Origin: Marivita hallyeonensis
Lineage (GTDB): Bacteria; Pseudomonadota; Alphaproteobacteria; Rhodobacterales; Rhodobacteraceae
Direction: 5' to 3'
Length of the DNA stretch: 64,000 bases
NCBI RefSeq assembly: GCF_900129875.1
Contig: NZ_FQXC01000003.1
Coordinates: 186,001-250,000, forward strand
Shown: piece by piece, positions 26,751 through 36,334 of the stretch
How positions within the stretch are numbered: position 1 is the first letter of the stretch
How the letters are laid out: the number at the start of each line of letters is the position of its first letter
The notes under the pieces: generated by a model
The model's input: the letters and a program-made list of their open reading frames with translations, nothing else
Database searches by the model: none
What the model was told of the DNA's origin: nothing
Translations under genes and position numbers: made by a program

Positions 26751-27791
26751 TCAGGTCTCCTCGACGTGAGCCAATCGCCCCAATGCCCAGCGCGCCGCAT
26801 CGGAGACAGTCGGGTCTGCATCATCCACCAAACCACGCGCCACCTCGCGCAGACGTGCGGACCCCGAGTTGCCGATCGCATAAAGCACGTTGCGCACAAA
26901 CCGATTGCGCCCAATCCGCTTGATCGGCGATCCCGAAAACCTCGCGCGAAACGCCCCGTCGTCCAATTGCGCCATGTCCGCCAGATCCGGCGCCAGCAAG
27001 TCCTCGCGCGCGTGGTACTTCACCTCGGCCGCCCGCTCCGCAAATTTGTTCCAAGGACAGACCGCAAGACAATCATCACAGCCATAGATCCGATTGCCCA
27101 TCAAGGGGCGCAAGTCTTCGTCGACTGGCCCATGATGTTCGATCGTCAGATAGGAGATGCACCGCCGCGCGTCCAAGTGATACGGTGCCGGAAACGCATC
27201 CGTTGGGCAAACTTCCAGACACGCCCGGCACGACCCGCAATGATCCACCTCTGTCGCGTCGGTGTCCAGTTCCAGCGTCGTGAACACAGACCCGATAAAG
27301 AACCAAGACCCAAGCTCGCGGGACACCAGATTGGTGTGTTTGCCCTGCCAGCCAAGTCCTGAAGCCTGACCCAATGCTTTCTCAGGCACCGGCGCGGTAT
27401 CGACGAACACTTTTACCTCTCCACCGGCCTCAGAGATCAACCAGCGCGCCAGACGCTTGAGCCGCTTTTTCACCACATCATGGTAATCGCGGTTCTGCGC
27501 ATAAACCGAAATCGCGGCACGTTCGGGCTGATGCAACACGTCCAACGGATCATGGTCGGGCCCATAATTTTCGGCCAACATGATCACTGACCGCGCCTCG
27601 GGCCACAGCACATGGGGCGCGCCACGCCAATGTGAGCGCTCCGCCAGCCACCCCATCTGACCGTGATACCCCGCTTCCAGAAACGCGCGCAGTCGGTTCG
27701 GCACCTCCGGCACATCCCAAGGACGACAGACGCGGCACAAAGAAAACCCTTCAGCCACCGCCTGCGCTTTGACGCGCGCCGTCAAGGTCAC
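26751..27791 (-). CDS. queG: Epoxyqueuosine reductase QueG
   Basis: 346-residue cobalamin- and Fe-S-dependent enzyme that reduces epoxyqueuosine to queuosine in tRNA anticodon wobble positions. Two ferredoxin cysteine clusters are visible, [12 protein letters not shown] (with [16 protein letters not shown] after it) and [11 protein letters not shown], followed by C-terminal HEAT-like repeats ([13 protein letters not shown]). No other que gene is in the window. Confidence 0.95.
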   Translation of the reverse strand: MTLTARVKAQAVAEGFSLCRVCRPWDVPEVPNRLRAFLEAGYHGQMGWLAERSHWRGAPHVLWPEARSVIMLAENYGPDHDPLDVLHQPERAAISVYAQNRDYHDVVKKRLKRLARWLISEAGGEVKVFVDTAPVPEKALGQASGLGWQGKHTNLVSRELGSWFFIGSVFTTLELDTDATEVDHCGSCRACLEVCPTDAFPAPYHLDARRCISYLTIEHHGPVDEDLRPLMGNRIYGCDDCLAVCPWNKFAERAAEVKYHAREDLLAPDLADMAQLDDGAFRARFSGSPIKRIGRNRFVRNVLYAIGNSGSARLREVARGLVDDADPTVSDAARWALGRLAHVEET

Positions 27792-27832
27792 GACACACCC
27801 CGGTTTCTCTGTTTTGATAATACCTCGGGGGT

Positions 27833-27850
27833 GTGGGGGCTGGCCCCCAC
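27833..27850 (-). terminator. GC hairpin downstream of the GST gene
   Basis: GTGGGGGC and GCCCCCAC form up to an 8-bp stem. It lies 14 bp after the GST stop on the minus strand and before queG. The flanking text (ATACCTCGGGGG) looks like a diverged relative of the repeat at 25645, so it may belong to the same terminator family. Confidence 0.5.
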
Positions 27851-27863
27851 TCTGACATCAGGA

Positions 27864-28529
27864 TCAGAAATCCAGATCGGCATAATGCGGAGGCTGCGGG
27901 AAACCCGGCACCTGATCCGCCAAGATCGACCGGAACGCAGGGCGCGACTTGATCTTGGCATACCAGTCTTTGACTGCCTCGCTCCGGTTCCAATCCACGT
28001 CCCGAATGTAATCCAAAGACGACAGATGCGCAGCAGCCGCGAAATCCGCGAGGGTCATCGTATCTCCGGCAAGCCAGCGGCGATGGTCCAGAAGCCATGC
28101 CATGTAATCAAGATGGTACTTGATGGCCTTCGCTCCCGCTTTCACATTGCCGGAATCCGGGAAGCCCGCTTTGGTCACCTTCTTGTTCACACGCTCATAC
28201 AAAAGCTTAGAGGTCACTTCGTTGTGGAACTTGTCGTCGAACCAGCCGACCAGACGGCGCACTTCGTAGCGCGCCTCGGACGAGCGCGGCATCAAAGGCG
28301 GCTCGGGATATTTTTCCTCGATATACTCACAGATCGCCGCACTCTCGGCCATCGTGCGCCCGTCGATCTTAAGCACAGGCACCTTGGCCGCCGGGTTGCG
28401 GCGCAGGAAATCCGGGTCTTTCTCCCAGTATTTCTCTTCCACCAATTCGCACTCGATCTTCTTCTCGGCAAGGCTCAGCCGCACTTTGCGGCAGAAGGGC
28501 GACAGCGGAACATGATATAATTTGGCCAT
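27864..28529 (-). CDS. Glutathione S-transferase family protein
   Basis: 221-residue two-domain GST: a thioredoxin-like N-terminal domain (KLYHVPLSPFCRKVRLSL, then AAKVPVLKIDG and ESAAICEYIE) and an all-helical C-terminal domain from about residue 85. S9, or C12 in SPFC, could be the catalytic residue. The ATG at 28529 is chosen because the thioredoxin fold begins two residues later; a further in-frame start 27 bp upstream adds no conserved sequence. Substrate unknown. Confidence 0.9.
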   Translation of the reverse strand: MAKLYHVPLSPFCRKVRLSLAEKKIECELVEEKYWEKDPDFLRRNPAAKVPVLKIDGRTMAESAAICEYIEEKYPEPPLMPRSSEARYEVRRLVGWFDDKFHNEVTSKLLYERVNKKVTKAGFPDSGNVKAGAKAIKYHLDYMAWLLDHRRWLAGDTMTLADFAAAAHLSSLDYIRDVDWNRSEAVKDWYAKIKSRPAFRSILADQVPGFPQPPHYADLDF

Positions 28530-28647
28530 GCGAAGCGGGTCCCGATGAAGAGGCAAGCACCCTCTAATTGCCGTGAAGCGCGCAGCATTACAATGGCCCC
28601 ACGACGCTTTCGGCTACGGCGCGCGGTTTTCGTCTCACTTGGGCAGA

Positions 28648-29472
28648 TCAGCCTTGAAAACAATCCGCACGACCGTCCGCGTTGATCGTCTCGGCGCCTG
28701 CGCGGATCGACCCGCCGCGCCGCTGCACAAAACTGCTGGGTTGCGACGCGGATCGTGTCTTGGGCGATGGCAACACGGCGGCAAGGCGCGCCGCCTGAAC
28801 CGCGCTCAGATCGCGCGCATCGACCCCGAAATAATGCACGGCAGCGGCCTGAACGCCAAACACGCCTTCATCGAATTCCGCAATGTTCAGATAGACTTCG
28901 AGGATACGCCGTTTGGACCAGAACGCCTCCACCAACGGGGTCAATCCGGCCTCCATCGCCTTGCGCACCCAGGACCGGCCTTGCCAGAGATAGACGTTCT
29001 TCACCACCTGCTGCGAGATCGTCGATGCCCCGCGCGCGCCGCCCGCTTCGATGGCCGCCTGAATCGCCTCGACATCAAACCCCCAGTGCAGGCAAAAATT
29101 CGCGTCTTCCGCCGCGACGGCAGATCGGAACATGACGGGCGCGATCTGTTCGGCGGGCACCCATGTGTGATCCACAGGCTCGGCCAGGCGACGCCCCTCG
29201 GACCACATCGTGTGGGTCGTTGGCGGATTGACCCATCCAAATAGAGCAGCCAGCGCAATCGCAAGGACGACCGCGATCAGGACAAGCCGAAACGTCCATT
29301 TCACGAGCCATCGATAGGGCGCAAGAATACGGTCTACAAGGCGCGGCGGAGCCTCCGCCTTCTTGCGGGTCTTCTTCGCCTTGACCAGCCTAGGTCCTTG
29401 CTGCGACGCCGATTTCTGCTTTTCGCCTGCCATCCGGGGCACATTAGGCGCAACGGTCATCCGAGAAAACAT
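28648..29472 (-). CDS. mtgA: Monofunctional peptidoglycan glycosyltransferase MtgA
   Basis: GT51 enzyme that polymerises lipid II into glycan strands without a transpeptidase domain. After a basic N-terminal tail there is one membrane anchor (about residues 58-80). GT51 motifs follow: AAEDANFCLHWGFD with the catalytic Glu, GASTISQQVVKN, and KRRILEVYLNIAEFDEGVFG. The start is uncertain: ATG 29472 gives 274 residues, in-frame ATGs at 29460 and 29433 give shorter forms, and none has a clear ribosome binding site. Confidence 0.94.
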   Translation of the reverse strand: MFSRMTVAPNVPRMAGEKQKSASQQGPRLVKAKKTRKKAEAPPRLVDRILAPYRWLVKWTFRLVLIAVVLAIALAALFGWVNPPTTHTMWSEGRRLAEPVDHTWVPAEQIAPVMFRSAVAAEDANFCLHWGFDVEAIQAAIEAGGARGASTISQQVVKNVYLWQGRSWVRKAMEAGLTPLVEAFWSKRRILEVYLNIAEFDEGVFGVQAAAVHYFGVDARDLSAVQAARLAAVLPSPKTRSASQPSSFVQRRGGSIRAGAETINADGRADCFQG

Positions 29473-29589
29473 CCATGTGGTTCAATTTCGGCGCGTCCCT
29501 AGACACAGTTTCGGATCAGCAGACGGCAGATAGATGGCAAAACCAAGGAACGGTTTACAATCCAGGCCGCAGCCGTAAGACAGCGGCTC

Positions 29590-29922
29590 ATGCTCGTTTT
29601 CGTACTCTTTTGCGGCTTCTTCCTGGGCGCGATGGTGCTGGGACTGAATTTGACCCACCCACGTCAGGCGTGGGTCAGTGGTATCGCGACGTGTACCGCC
29701 GCCGCAGTCGCGGCCTTTACGCTTTGGATCACATCAAAAGCCGGGTTCACAGAGGCTTGGCTCGCGATCGCGATGATCGGCGTGATTGTCCTGCCTGCAT
29801 TGATGATCGGGCTCGGTCTGTTGGCCGGAGCGTTGGTACGCACAGCACGAAACCGGAAACTCGCCATCGGCGCGGCTCTGCTCCCGCCATCATTGCTCTT
29901 GCTGGTTCCTTTTCTCCCGTAG
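29590..29922 (+). CDS. Small membrane protein, unknown
   Basis: 110 residues, nearly all hydrophobic, with three or four predicted helices (about 2-20, 30-49, 57-80 and 90-108) and few charged residues (HPRQ and RTARNRK loops). Divergent from mtgA. No recognised domain; a weak Shine-Dalgarno. The continuous hydrophobic helices with positive loops argue for a real inner-membrane protein. Confidence 0.65.
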   Translation: MLVFVLFCGFFLGAMVLGLNLTHPRQAWVSGIATCTAAAVAAFTLWITSKAGFTEAWLAIAMIGVIVLPALMIGLGLLAGALVRTARNRKLAIGAALLPPSLLLLVPFLP

Positions 29923-29951
29923 CCAGAAACGCCGCGCGACTGCCGGAGCAC

Positions 29952-31247
29952 TCAAGACGCGGCGGACACAAGCCCGCGATAAAGGTCAGCCACAGAGTCC
30001 TGACCAAGGTCCACATCGTCGAACGTCAACACCGTTCCCGCCGCCACGTCGCGGCGCAAGGCGATCCCATGCGCCAGTCCAATCGGCACAGCCGCGCCTG
30101 CCTGTGACACCGGAAGCGCCTTGCCATACACGGTATACCCGCCCTCTCCATCAAGCACCTCACCTGCCTTCAAATCCCGTTTGGCAACGGACGCAACCGT
30201 CCCGCGCATTGCTTGCGACTGGCCCGTCGCTTCGACCCGCAACGCCGCACTCAGCACGGAAATTGAAAGCTCCAGCCCGATCAGGTGGAACGGTTTGTAC
30301 ATCGACGCATATCGCCCTGTACTGTCGGTCGGCAGCCCATACTGCTTGAAACAGGCGGCTGCGTAGTCGTTTGGCGCTTCAAGCACGACATAAACTCCCC
30401 AGCGCAGATCACGGAACACCGGACGGCCGTCGCGTTCAACCGATGAAATCGTCTCAACCATGCCCACGCCTTCAAGCTGCCCTCCGACACTTCGCGGACG
30501 CAGCACATGCGCGAGGTCATCGACGCCACATGGCGGGAAGGCCAACCCGGTGGACGGAACGGTCAAACCGCACGCGTTCGCAATCGCCACCATCTCAATC
30601 GCGCTTTTCGTCCCATCCAGGAACGAGTTGAACATTTGCGGGTTCATCCCCGCTTTCGCCGCTGCTTCGGGCGTCAGACCGTAATGCCCCCAGACATCAT
30701 CCGGCGTCACCTGATGGTATTCCGGCAGGTACTTCGTACCCTTGCCCGCCGCCGCCACGGTAAACCCGGTCGCCCGCGCCCAGTCGACCATCTCGGCCAC
30801 AAGGGCAGGCTGATCTCCGTACGCCATCGAATAGACCACGCCCGCAGCCCGCGCCTCGGCGGCGAGCGCCGGTCCGGCCAGCACATCGGCTTCGACGTTG
30901 ACCATGACGACATGCTTGCCCGCTGCGATGGCGGCGCGGGCATGGGCAATCCCGGCGCGCGGGTTGCCCGTTGCCTCGATCACCACATCAACATCGTCCC
31001 GGCCCGCCAATTCCGCGCCATCTTCGACATAGATCGTTGCGCCAATGCGGTCATCATTCCAGCCAACCGCACGACAGGCAGAGCGCGCCCGGTCCACATC
31101 CAGATCGGCAATCGCAGTGACTTCGAGACCGGAAATGGTCGGCACCTGGCTCAGAAACATCGATCCGAATTTTCCCGCCCCGATAAGCCCCGCGCGCACC
31201 GGTGTGCCACGCGCGCCCGCTTCAGCGGCCAGTCTTGCAAGATTCAT
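29952..31247 (-). CDS. NAD(P)-dependent oxidoreductase with C-terminal SAF domain
   Basis: 431 residues. A Rossmann domain begins GLIGAGKFGSMF near residue 19, a DapB/homoserine-dehydrogenase-like part follows (DVVIEATGNP, AAGKHVVMVNVEAD), and the last ~75 residues (VAKRDLKAGEVLDGEGGYTV) form a SAF domain as found in sialic-acid synthases and altronate dehydratases. It belongs to the group often labelled predicted homoserine dehydrogenase. The reaction is unknown; sugar-acid or sugar-alcohol catabolism is plausible. GGGAGGCG precedes the ATG at 31247. Possibly read through from the gltB side only if the terminator at 31318 fails. Confidence 0.85.
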   Translation of the reverse strand: MNLARLAAEAGARGTPVRAGLIGAGKFGSMFLSQVPTISGLEVTAIADLDVDRARSACRAVGWNDDRIGATIYVEDGAELAGRDDVDVVIEATGNPRAGIAHARAAIAAGKHVVMVNVEADVLAGPALAAEARAAGVVYSMAYGDQPALVAEMVDWARATGFTVAAAGKGTKYLPEYHQVTPDDVWGHYGLTPEAAAKAGMNPQMFNSFLDGTKSAIEMVAIANACGLTVPSTGLAFPPCGVDDLAHVLRPRSVGGQLEGVGMVETISSVERDGRPVFRDLRWGVYVVLEAPNDYAAACFKQYGLPTDSTGRYASMYKPFHLIGLELSISVLSAALRVEATGQSQAMRGTVASVAKRDLKAGEVLDGEGGYTVYGKALPVSQAGAAVPIGLAHGIALRRDVAAGTVLTFDDVDLGQDSVADLYRGLVSAAS

Positions 31248-31317
31248 ACTGCGCCTCCCTCTCCCTTGGCGGCCAGCAAAGGCCCAACCGCACGACATTG
31301 TCCATATCGGCCAACGC

Positions 31318-31347
31318 AAAAAGCCCGGCACGATGGCCGGGCTTCTT
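31318..31347 (-). terminator. Rho-independent terminator of gltB
   Basis: On the minus strand a perfect 9-bp stem AAGCCCGGC / GCCGGGCTT with a 6-nt loop (31321-31344) runs into five T residues, 17 bp after the gltB stop. Confidence 0.88.
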
Positions 31348-31364
31348 ACAAGGTTTAGGTGAGG

Positions 31365-34300
31365 TCACTCCGCGGGAACGGCCTGATCCTCGATCCCCAA
31401 AGGATGCGGGATCTTGTCGAGCATCTCCTTCGGGCAGACCTGCACAAAGTTGCCAAGTTCGATATCCCAATGCTGAAGGATATCCTGACCCTTGCGGCTC
31501 ATGGTTTCCTCAACATGGCGGTCGATCAATCCTTTCAACTGGTCAATCCAGTGCTCCACGGTTACGGGGCAGGTCACGATGCTCTCCATATTCATCAGTG
31601 CTTGTGCCTTTCCATCGGGATCGTAAAGATACGCCATCCCGCCGGTCATACCCGCGCCGAAGTTGGCTCCGATATCGCCAAGGATCACAGCCACACCGCC
31701 GGTCATGTATTCACAGCCGTTGGACCCACAGCCTTCGACGACGACCTTCGCGCCCGAGTTTCGCACGGCAAAACGCTCGCCAGCACGGCCTGCTGCAAAC
31801 AGGTAACCGTCGGTCGCGCCATAAAGGACGGTGTTACCGATGATCGTGTTCTCGGCCGCGACCAAGGGCGACATCATCGGCGGGCGCACCACAATGGTGC
31901 CGCCCGACAAACCTTTGCCGACATAGTCATTGGCGTCACCCGACACTTCGAGCTTCAGCCCCGGGGCCGCGAAGGCACCGAGTGACTGTCCCGCCGACCC
32001 GGTCAGCTTCACGGTCAAGTGATTCGGCTGCAGCGCATTGCGCATGCCGAAAGACTTCACGATATGCGACGAGGTGCGTGTGCCAACGGTCCGGTGCGTG
32101 TTCTGCACCGCGTAGGACAGCTGCATCTTCTCACCATCCTCAAGGAACCGCGCAGCGTCGCGCACGATTTCCGCATCAAGTGTGTCTGGCACCGCGTTGC
32201 GCGGCTTGTTGCGGTCGTAGACAATGTCGTCAGACCCGTCGACGCGGATCAGTAGCGGGTTCAGGTCGAGATCATCCAGATGATCCGATCCACGCGACAC
32301 CTGAGACAGCAGGTCTGCACGCCCGATCACCTCATCAATCGACCGCGCCCCAATCGACGCCAGAACTTCACGCACTTCCTGCGCGTAGAAGGTGATGAGG
32401 TTCACCACCTTGTCCGCGTTGCCAGTGAACTTCGCGCGCAGCTCTTCGTCCTGCGTACAAACACCTACGGGACAGGTGTTCGACTGACACTGACGCACCA
32501 TGATACAGCCCATGGCAATAAGCGCCGCGGTACCGATCCCGTACTCTTCGGCCCCAAGCATTGCCGCCATAACGATATCACGCCCAGTTCGCAGACCACC
32601 GTCGGTTCGCAGGGTCACTCGATCCCGCAGCTTGTTCATCGACAGCACCTGATGTGCCTCGGTGAGACCCATCTCCCATGGCAGACCCGCGTATTTGATC
32701 GACGTCGCGGGCGACGCACCGGTGCCGCCATTGTGGCCCGAGATCAGGATCACATCCGCCTTGGCCTTCGCCACACCGGCAGCGATGGTACCAACGCCCG
32801 AGGACGCGACCAGCTTCACCGTCACCTTGCAGCGCGGGTTGATCTGCTTGAGATCGTAGATCAGCTGCGCAAGGTCTTCGATCGAGTAGATATCGTGGTG
32901 CGGCGGTGGGGAAATCAGCGTCACACCTTTGGTCGAATGGCGCAGGCGGGCAATGAGGTCGGTGACCTTCATCCCCGGAAGCTGACCACCCTCACCGGGC
33001 TTTGCGCCCTGCGCAACCTTGATTTCAAGCTCTTCGCACTGGTTCAGGTACTCGGCGGTCACACCAAAGCGGCCCGACGCCACCTGCTTGATCTTCGCAG
33101 ACGGATTGTCGCCGTTCGGTTCCGGCACGAAATGCGCCGGATCTTCACCGCCTTCACCGCTGTCGGACTTCGCCCCGATCCGGTTCATCGCCACGTTCAG
33201 TGTCTTATGCGCCTCTGGCGACAGCGCGCCAAGCGACATGCCCGGTGTCACGAACCGCTTACGGATCGATGTGATCGACTCGACCTGCTCCAGCGGGATC
33301 GCGTCACCCAGAGGCTTGATCGCCAGAAGGTCGCGCAGATGGATCGGCGGATTGGCCTGCATCGCCTTGGAATAGGTCTTCCAAATCTCGAAGGACGCCT
33401 TGTTGCACGCCATCTGCATGAGGTGCATCGTCTGCGCGCCCCAGGCATGGGTCTCGCCCGACTTCCGCGCCTTGTAGAAGCCGCCAATTGGCAGAACATC
33501 CTGACCACCGCGGAAACCCAGCGCGTGGATTTCCTCAGCCTTGTGCTGAAGACCCGCAAGCCCAATACCCGAAATCCGGCTCAGCATGCCCGGGAAATAC
33601 TCTGCGCACATTGCGCGGCTCAGACCGACGGCCTCGAAGTTAAGACCACCGCGATACGAGGAAATCACCGAGATCCCCATCTTCGACATGATCTTCAAGA
33701 GACCCTGATCGATCGCGTCTCGATACTTCTTCACCGCTTCCGTCAGCGATACGTCCAACAGCCCGCGGTTGATCCGATCAGCCAGAGAATCCTCGGCCAG
33801 ATACGCGTTCACCACCGTGGCGCCCGCGCCAATCAGCACCGCAAAGTAATGCGGATCGATACATTCGGCGGATCGCACGTTGATCGACGTGAATGTTCGC
33901 AACCCCTTGCGTGTCAGGTGGCTGTGCACTGCGCTGGTGGCAAGGATCATCGGCATTGCGACCTTGTCCGCGCTGGCGTGCTCGTCGGTGAGGATGATAT
34001 GCCCAGCGCCGGAGCGCACGGCGTCTTCCGCCTCGGACCGCACCCGCTCCAACGCGTCGCGCAGGGCGTTCTGACCTTTGCCCGCTGGGAAGGTACAATC
34101 GATCTCGACCAGACCGGCGTTGAAATGCTTGGTGAGTTCCTTGAACTGCGCGTTGCCGACGAACGGGCTGTCCAACACCAAAATCTCGGTCTGTGCACTC
34201 GACTCGTCCAACACGTTCTTCAGGTTACCGAACCGCGTCTTGAGGCTCATCACGCGATATTCGCGAAGCGAGTCAATCGGCGGGTTGGTCACCTGGCTGA

Positions 34301-35903
34301 AATTCTGGCGGAAGTAGTGCGACAGCGGGCGGTACTTCTTGGACAGGACCGCGGACGGAGTATCATCACCCATCGACGCGACGACCTCTTTGCCATCCTC
34401 CGCCATCGGCGCGAGGATCTGCTCGAGTTCCTCAATGGTATAGCCTGCCGCAATCTGCCGACGGCGCAATTCCGCACCTTCGAAGATCGGTTGCTCGGTT
34501 ACCTTGGCAAGTTCGTCGTCCAACTCGTTGATCTTGCCGACCCAGTCGCCGAACGGCTGGCTTGCTGCGAGTTTGTCCTTGATCTCCACGTCGTGGTAGA
34601 GCTTGCCCTCGGCCATATCGACCGCCAGCAACTGACCCGGCCCCAACGCACCCTTCTCGCGCACGGTGGCTTCGTCGATGGGCACCATACCCGCTTCGGA
34701 CCCGGCAATCAGCAGGTTGTCCCCCGTCACGACATAGCGCATCGGGCGCAGCCCGTTCCGGTCAAGCCCAGCGCAAACCCAACGCCCGTCCGTCATCGCC
34801 AAAGCGGCAGGGCCATCCCATGGCTCCATCACGGAGTTGCAATAGGAATACATGTCCCGCCACGCCTGCGGCAGTTCCACCGCCTGCTTGGACCACGACT
34901 CAGGCACCAGCATCGTCTTCGCCATCGGAGCATTTCGGCCTGCCCGCACCAGAACCTCGAACACGGCATCCAACGCTGCCGAATCCGAAGCGCCATTCGC
35001 GATGATCGGCTTGATGTCTTCGGCCAGGTCCCCAAACGCGCCCGAAGCCATGCGGATCTCGTGGCTCTTCATCCAGTTCACGTTGCCCTTGAGCGTGTTG
35101 ATCTCACCATTATGCGCCAGCATGCGGAAGGGCTGCGCCAACCACCACTGTGGGAATGTATTCGTGGAATAGCGCTGGTGATAAATCGCGAACGCGCTCT
35201 CGAACCGTTCGTCCTGCAGGTCGGGATAGAACTCCGCCACCTGCTCGGCCAGCATCATGCCCTTGTAGATGATCGACCGGCAGGACAGCGACGCAATGTA
35301 GAGCTGCCCGATCCCAGCCGCCCCAGCCGCTTTCTCGATCCGGCGACGGATGACGTACAGTTCGCGCTCGAACGTCTCTTCATCGACGCCCTTCGAGTTC
35401 GAGATGATGATCTGCTCGATCTCGGGCCGCGTCGCATTCGCCTTCTCGCCAAGGCAATAAATGCTCACCGGCACATGCCGCCAACCATAGATGTAATAGC
35501 CCATCCGAAGGACTTCGGTTTCGACGATGGTCCGGCAGGTTTCCTGCGCGCCAAAGTCGGTGCGCGGCAGGAACACCTGACCAATCGCCATCAACTCGTC
35601 TTTGCGCGGCTCGTGGCCGGTGCGCTTGATCTGGTCGTAGAAGAATGGTGCCGGGATTTGCACGTGGATACCCGCGCCATCGCCGGTCTTGCCATCGGCA
35701 TCGACAGCACCCCGGTGCCAAATGGCTTTCAACGCATCGATGCCCGCCTCGACCACCTTGCGCGACGGTTTGCCATCAAGTGACACGACAAGGCCCACAC
35801 CACAGGACGAATGCTCTTCTTCCTCGGAATACAGCCCGTTCTCCGCCAGCCATTTCCGCTTGGCTTCCTCGGCAGCTGCCCAGTTCGCATCATACTTGGT
35901 CAT
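31365..35903 (-). CDS. gltB: Glutamate synthase (NADPH), large subunit
   Basis: 1512-residue alpha chain that makes glutamate from glutamine and 2-oxoglutarate. After a 33-residue propeptide, C34 (SSCGVGL) is the N-terminal nucleophile of the class-II glutamine amidotransferase domain. The FMN-binding synthase domain holds the Fe-S cysteines near CIMVRQCQSNTCPVGVC, and the C-terminal GltB beta-helix ends the protein. The ATG at 35903 follows GGAGAAACGCC, which lies inside the GFA gene. It acts with GltD, encoded two genes upstream in the same operon. Confidence 0.98.
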   Translation of the reverse strand: MTKYDANWAAAEEAKRKWLAENGLYSEEEEHSSCGVGLVVSLDGKPSRKVVEAGIDALKAIWHRGAVDADGKTGDGAGIHVQIPAPFFYDQIKRTGHEPRKDELMAIGQVFLPRTDFGAQETCRTIVETEVLRMGYYIYGWRHVPVSIYCLGEKANATRPEIEQIIISNSKGVDEETFERELYVIRRRIEKAAGAAGIGQLYIASLSCRSIIYKGMMLAEQVAEFYPDLQDERFESAFAIYHQRYSTNTFPQWWLAQPFRMLAHNGEINTLKGNVNWMKSHEIRMASGAFGDLAEDIKPIIANGASDSAALDAVFEVLVRAGRNAPMAKTMLVPESWSKQAVELPQAWRDMYSYCNSVMEPWDGPAALAMTDGRWVCAGLDRNGLRPMRYVVTGDNLLIAGSEAGMVPIDEATVREKGALGPGQLLAVDMAEGKLYHDVEIKDKLAASQPFGDWVGKINELDDELAKVTEQPIFEGAELRRRQIAAGYTIEELEQILAPMAEDGKEVVASMGDDTPSAVLSKKYRPLSHYFRQNFSQVTNPPIDSLREYRVMSLKTRFGNLKNVLDESSAQTEILVLDSPFVGNAQFKELTKHFNAGLVEIDCTFPAGKGQNALRDALERVRSEAEDAVRSGAGHIILTDEHASADKVAMPMILATSAVHSHLTRKGLRTFTSINVRSAECIDPHYFAVLIGAGATVVNAYLAEDSLADRINRGLLDVSLTEAVKKYRDAIDQGLLKIMSKMGISVISSYRGGLNFEAVGLSRAMCAEYFPGMLSRISGIGLAGLQHKAEEIHALGFRGGQDVLPIGGFYKARKSGETHAWGAQTMHLMQMACNKASFEIWKTYSKAMQANPPIHLRDLLAIKPLGDAIPLEQVESITSIRKRFVTPGMSLGALSPEAHKTLNVAMNRIGAKSDSGEGGEDPAHFVPEPNGDNPSAKIKQVASGRFGVTAEYLNQCEELEIKVAQGAKPGEGGQLPGMKVTDLIARLRHSTKGVTLISPPPHHDIYSIEDLAQLIYDLKQINPRCKVTVKLVASSGVGTIAAGVAKAKADVILISGHNGGTGASPATSIKYAGLPWEMGLTEAHQVLSMNKLRDRVTLRTDGGLRTGRDIVMAAMLGAEEYGIGTAALIAMGCIMVRQCQSNTCPVGVCTQDEELRAKFTGNADKVVNLITFYAQEVREVLASIGARSIDEVIGRADLLSQVSRGSDHLDDLDLNPLLIRVDGSDDIVYDRNKPRNAVPDTLDAEIVRDAARFLEDGEKMQLSYAVQNTHRTVGTRTSSHIVKSFGMRNALQPNHLTVKLTGSAGQSLGAFAAPGLKLEVSGDANDYVGKGLSGGTIVVRPPMMSPLVAAENTIIGNTVLYGATDGYLFAAGRAGERFAVRNSGAKVVVEGCGSNGCEYMTGGVAVILGDIGANFGAGMTGGMAYLYDPDGKAQALMNMESIVTCPVTVEHWIDQLKGLIDRHVEETMSRKGQDILQHWDIELGNFVQVCPKEMLDKIPHPLGIEDQAVPAE

Positions 35904-36330
35904 GGCGTTTCTCCTTTTCCAAAAACGCAGCCAGCTGCGCTTTCATTTCTGCTTCGGTCCGCTGCGTTGCACCTTCAAAAGGCGAAAGCCAGGCAGGCCG
36001 GTAATCCACGAAAATCTCTTCTGTGATGGTCACGTCGCTTTGATCGTCGACAAGACCCAGGGCAACGAACGCAACAGAGCGACCTGTCAGTTTCCAGTAA
36101 AGCGTAGAGCCGCACGTCTCACACACCGCTCGGTCGCCCCAGTCACTGTGATTGTAGGTCCGGATATGATCCTCACCGGTCAACTCCAGGTCCCGGACCC
36201 GCACAGCGAATAGCGGCCCGCCCCCTGTCCATCGTTGACACTGGGTACAATGGCAGGCCTGTGCCGTCTCATCCACGTCACCGCGGAAGGACACCGCACC
36301 GCACAAGCACTGACCGGTCTTCAAGGCCAC
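35890..36330 (-). CDS. GFA (CENP-V/S-hydroxymethylglutathione-like) zinc protein
   Basis: 146-residue GFA-fold protein with cysteines C8, C10, C26, C28, C31, C70 and C73 (CLCGAVSF, CHCTQCQRWTGG, CETCGSTLYW) that bind two zinc ions. Founding members were described as glutathione-dependent formaldehyde-activating enzymes, but most have no proven reaction. GTG 36330 is chosen because it starts 4 nt after the gltD stop with GCGGAG upstream. It sits between gltD and gltB, overlaps gltB by 14 bp, and carries the gltB ribosome binding site. Confidence 0.9.
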   Translation of the reverse strand: MALKTGQCLCGAVSFRGDVDETAQACHCTQCQRWTGGGPLFAVRVRDLELTGEDHIRTYNHSDWGDRAVCETCGSTLYWKLTGRSVAFVALGLVDDQSDVTITEEIFVDYRPAWLSPFEGATQRTEAEMKAQLAAFLEKEKRHDQV

Positions 36331-36334
36331 CGCT

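Noticed and set aside
32280-35783. Long plus-strand open frame opposite gltB
   Set aside because: Exact shadow of a complete, well-conserved gltB; composition is His/Arg/Leu rich and matches no family.
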